From contig WNKI01000002.1 in NCBI GenBank assembly GCA_015350385.1, positions 3,775,367 through 3,839,366 on the forward strand: DNA of 64,000 nt. The letters are read 5' to 3'. The stretch comes from Aculops lycopersici. Lineage: Eukaryota > Arthropoda > Arachnida > Trombidiformes > Eriophyidae. Shown here piece after piece: positions 62,739 to 64,000 of this stretch; position 1 is the first letter of the stretch, and every line of letters begins with the position of its first letter. The position numbers and the translations under genes were made by a program. The notes under the pieces are model-generated. The model was not told the DNA's origin, did not search any database, and saw only the letters and a program-made list of their open reading frames with translations.

Positions 62739-63864
62739 GTGAGTAGATCTTTTTGAGTAAGAGAGAATCTTTCAAGCTAAAACTTTTGATCCCTTTCCTT
62801 CCTATTTAAGTCGCTAGGTGTCGTCGTGTTTCGCCATGTCCAATGACGCAGCGTAAACATGTCTCGTGCGCCACTTAGCCTTTCTATAGTGATTTGTCTT
62901 TCTAGTATTGGGAATGTAAAACAATCATCAAATATCAAGAAAACTTTTAACCTCGTTTCGTCGAGGCTCAACTCGTCTCCTCTCTCTTTTTCTCAGATGA
63001 AAGCTAATATCTTAAATCGAAATTCCAACAAAAAGTAGTGATGCTGCAGTGGAGAAGAAGACGACGACGACGACAAGTGAACTTATATGCTATTCGAGTG
63101 GTAGAGCGCTAGTAAGGAATCCGATTTGGCTAACTGAAATCAAGATGCCGTGACCCTTCGGCTCGTACCCGAAAACCCAAGTCTTTCGTCGACATAACGA
63201 CAACTAGACGAGTTTCTCTTGCCGATACCATAGCCGTTAGCGCTGATACTTCCCTTGTACGCGGCGTATGCAAATTAACCAAAAAACTGAGCAAGCAAGC
63301 AAGCAAAATCCTCTCATATGTCTCCTCGCTCACTCTTGACGAATCCCATCCTCAGTGAACGAGATTTGGATATCACCTCAGCTTCCGGTTGCACTACTCG
63401 GCCAGCTTTTGCACCTCTGCAACTGCTACTGTGAAGTGAAGTGAAGTGAGCACTAGCAAGTGAACGAGAAGGAACTAAACGAAGACTCGACGCTAGAGAT
63501 CAGGCATATTTTCGCTCCAATTCATTTGCCAATGATTACAACTGACGACTGACGTCGCAAGCGCCAGTGTCATCGTTCTTTACTATTGCAGTGGTAGCAG
63601 TAGTCGTGGTGGAGTCTGTTTTGCGGAAGTCGGCCGCAGTTGACGCTGAAAGTTCAAGCGCACCCCTCAGGTCAGGTGTGTTGCGTCACTCGACTAACTC
63701 AAACCGAAACCGAAAATAAACTCAGCATGGCAGACGGCGCCACCATACTATTGACGCTAGTATCGTGATGAATGCCACCGCTACTAGCCGAGATTTTCCG
63801 GGAGATCGAAAGCCAGCCAACTAACCAGCAAGCTAGCTTGCCAGCGAGCGGATGACACACATAC

Positions 63865-63913
<49 letters not shown>

Positions 63914-64000
63914 CTATGCTACACACGTAGGACGACGAGGTAGAGTACGTCTTACGTACTACCTACGTACGACGTACGTAGGTACGGGTACGGTACCGTA
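62739..64000 (+). other. Intron 4 of the unnamed gene, to window edge
   Basis: This stretch follows the exon 4 donor and reaches the window edge. I see no further exon of the gene. It holds a CGCTAGGTG site (62812-62820) and a degenerate inverted partner (GCGCCACTTAGCC near 62869), plus the terminal microsatellite. Confidence 0.5.
63866..63909. repeat. (GA)n microsatellite followed by ACGT-rich tail
   Basis: An AG run of about 44 bp, followed up to the window end by irregular ACGTACGT-type sequence. It has the same composition and order as the block at 19.4-19.6 kb. Confidence 0.9.

Noticed and set aside
63100..63180. tRNA-like A box (TGGTAGAGCGCT)
   Set aside because: No B box of the GGTTCGANTCC type at the right distance, and no acceptor-stem pairing seen.

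Overview
This window is eukaryotic nuclear DNA, most likely from an arthropod. Coding exons are sparse and carry GT-AG introns, gene-free stretches of about 11 kb separate them, compound microsatellites are common, and the proteins are rich in Gln/Asn homopeptides. The clearest families are an invertebrate-type tachykinin receptor, exocyst Sec6 and an SLC22-type transporter tail. I cannot fix the species. A chelicerate such as a mite fits, but that is a guess. No bacterial operon, phage, CRISPR array, rRNA or convincing tRNA is seen.

Layout, left to right. (1) 1-4946, minus strand: the first two coding exons of a tachykinin-like GPCR. The remaining exons lie beyond the left edge. (2) 6544-10127, minus: the 3'-terminal exon of a Gln-rich cytoplasmic scaffold-like protein with helices resembling the AKAP2/MISP C-terminal family. 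(3) 10.1-21 kb: no supportable gene; a (GT)n(GA)n(ACGT)n block with an N gap lies at 19.4-19.6 kb. (4) 21.1-23.6 kb: two direct copies of a ~750-bp segment flank the C-terminal end of an SLC22-like transporter (minus). The copies share a perfectly identical 276-bp core. (5) 23667-28337, minus: a 1556-residue secreted, Gln-dominated protein. (6) 28.3-39.4 kb: no supportable gene. (7) 39438-41627, minus: single-exon exocyst subunit Sec6/EXOC3. It is head-to-head with (8) 42521-43942, plus: a second secreted Gln-rich protein. (9) 45469 to the right edge, plus: four phase-compatible exons of a very long, mostly disordered protein I cannot name. They give at least 1463 residues, and an 11.25-kb intron lies between exons 2 and 3.

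The genes do not form an obvious pathway. The two secreted Gln-rich proteins look related in design: signal peptide, no cysteines seen in the mature chain, and Lys-Gly modules set in Gln. They may belong to one extracellular material.

The least expected signal is non-coding. A 9-mer CGCTAGGTG (or its complement) occurs ten times against about 0.5 expected, often in pairs about one helical turn apart. CAACARGTGG occurs at least eleven times outside coding exons. CCGGAAGT (ETS-like) is clustered in one intron. These may be architectural or enhancer elements.
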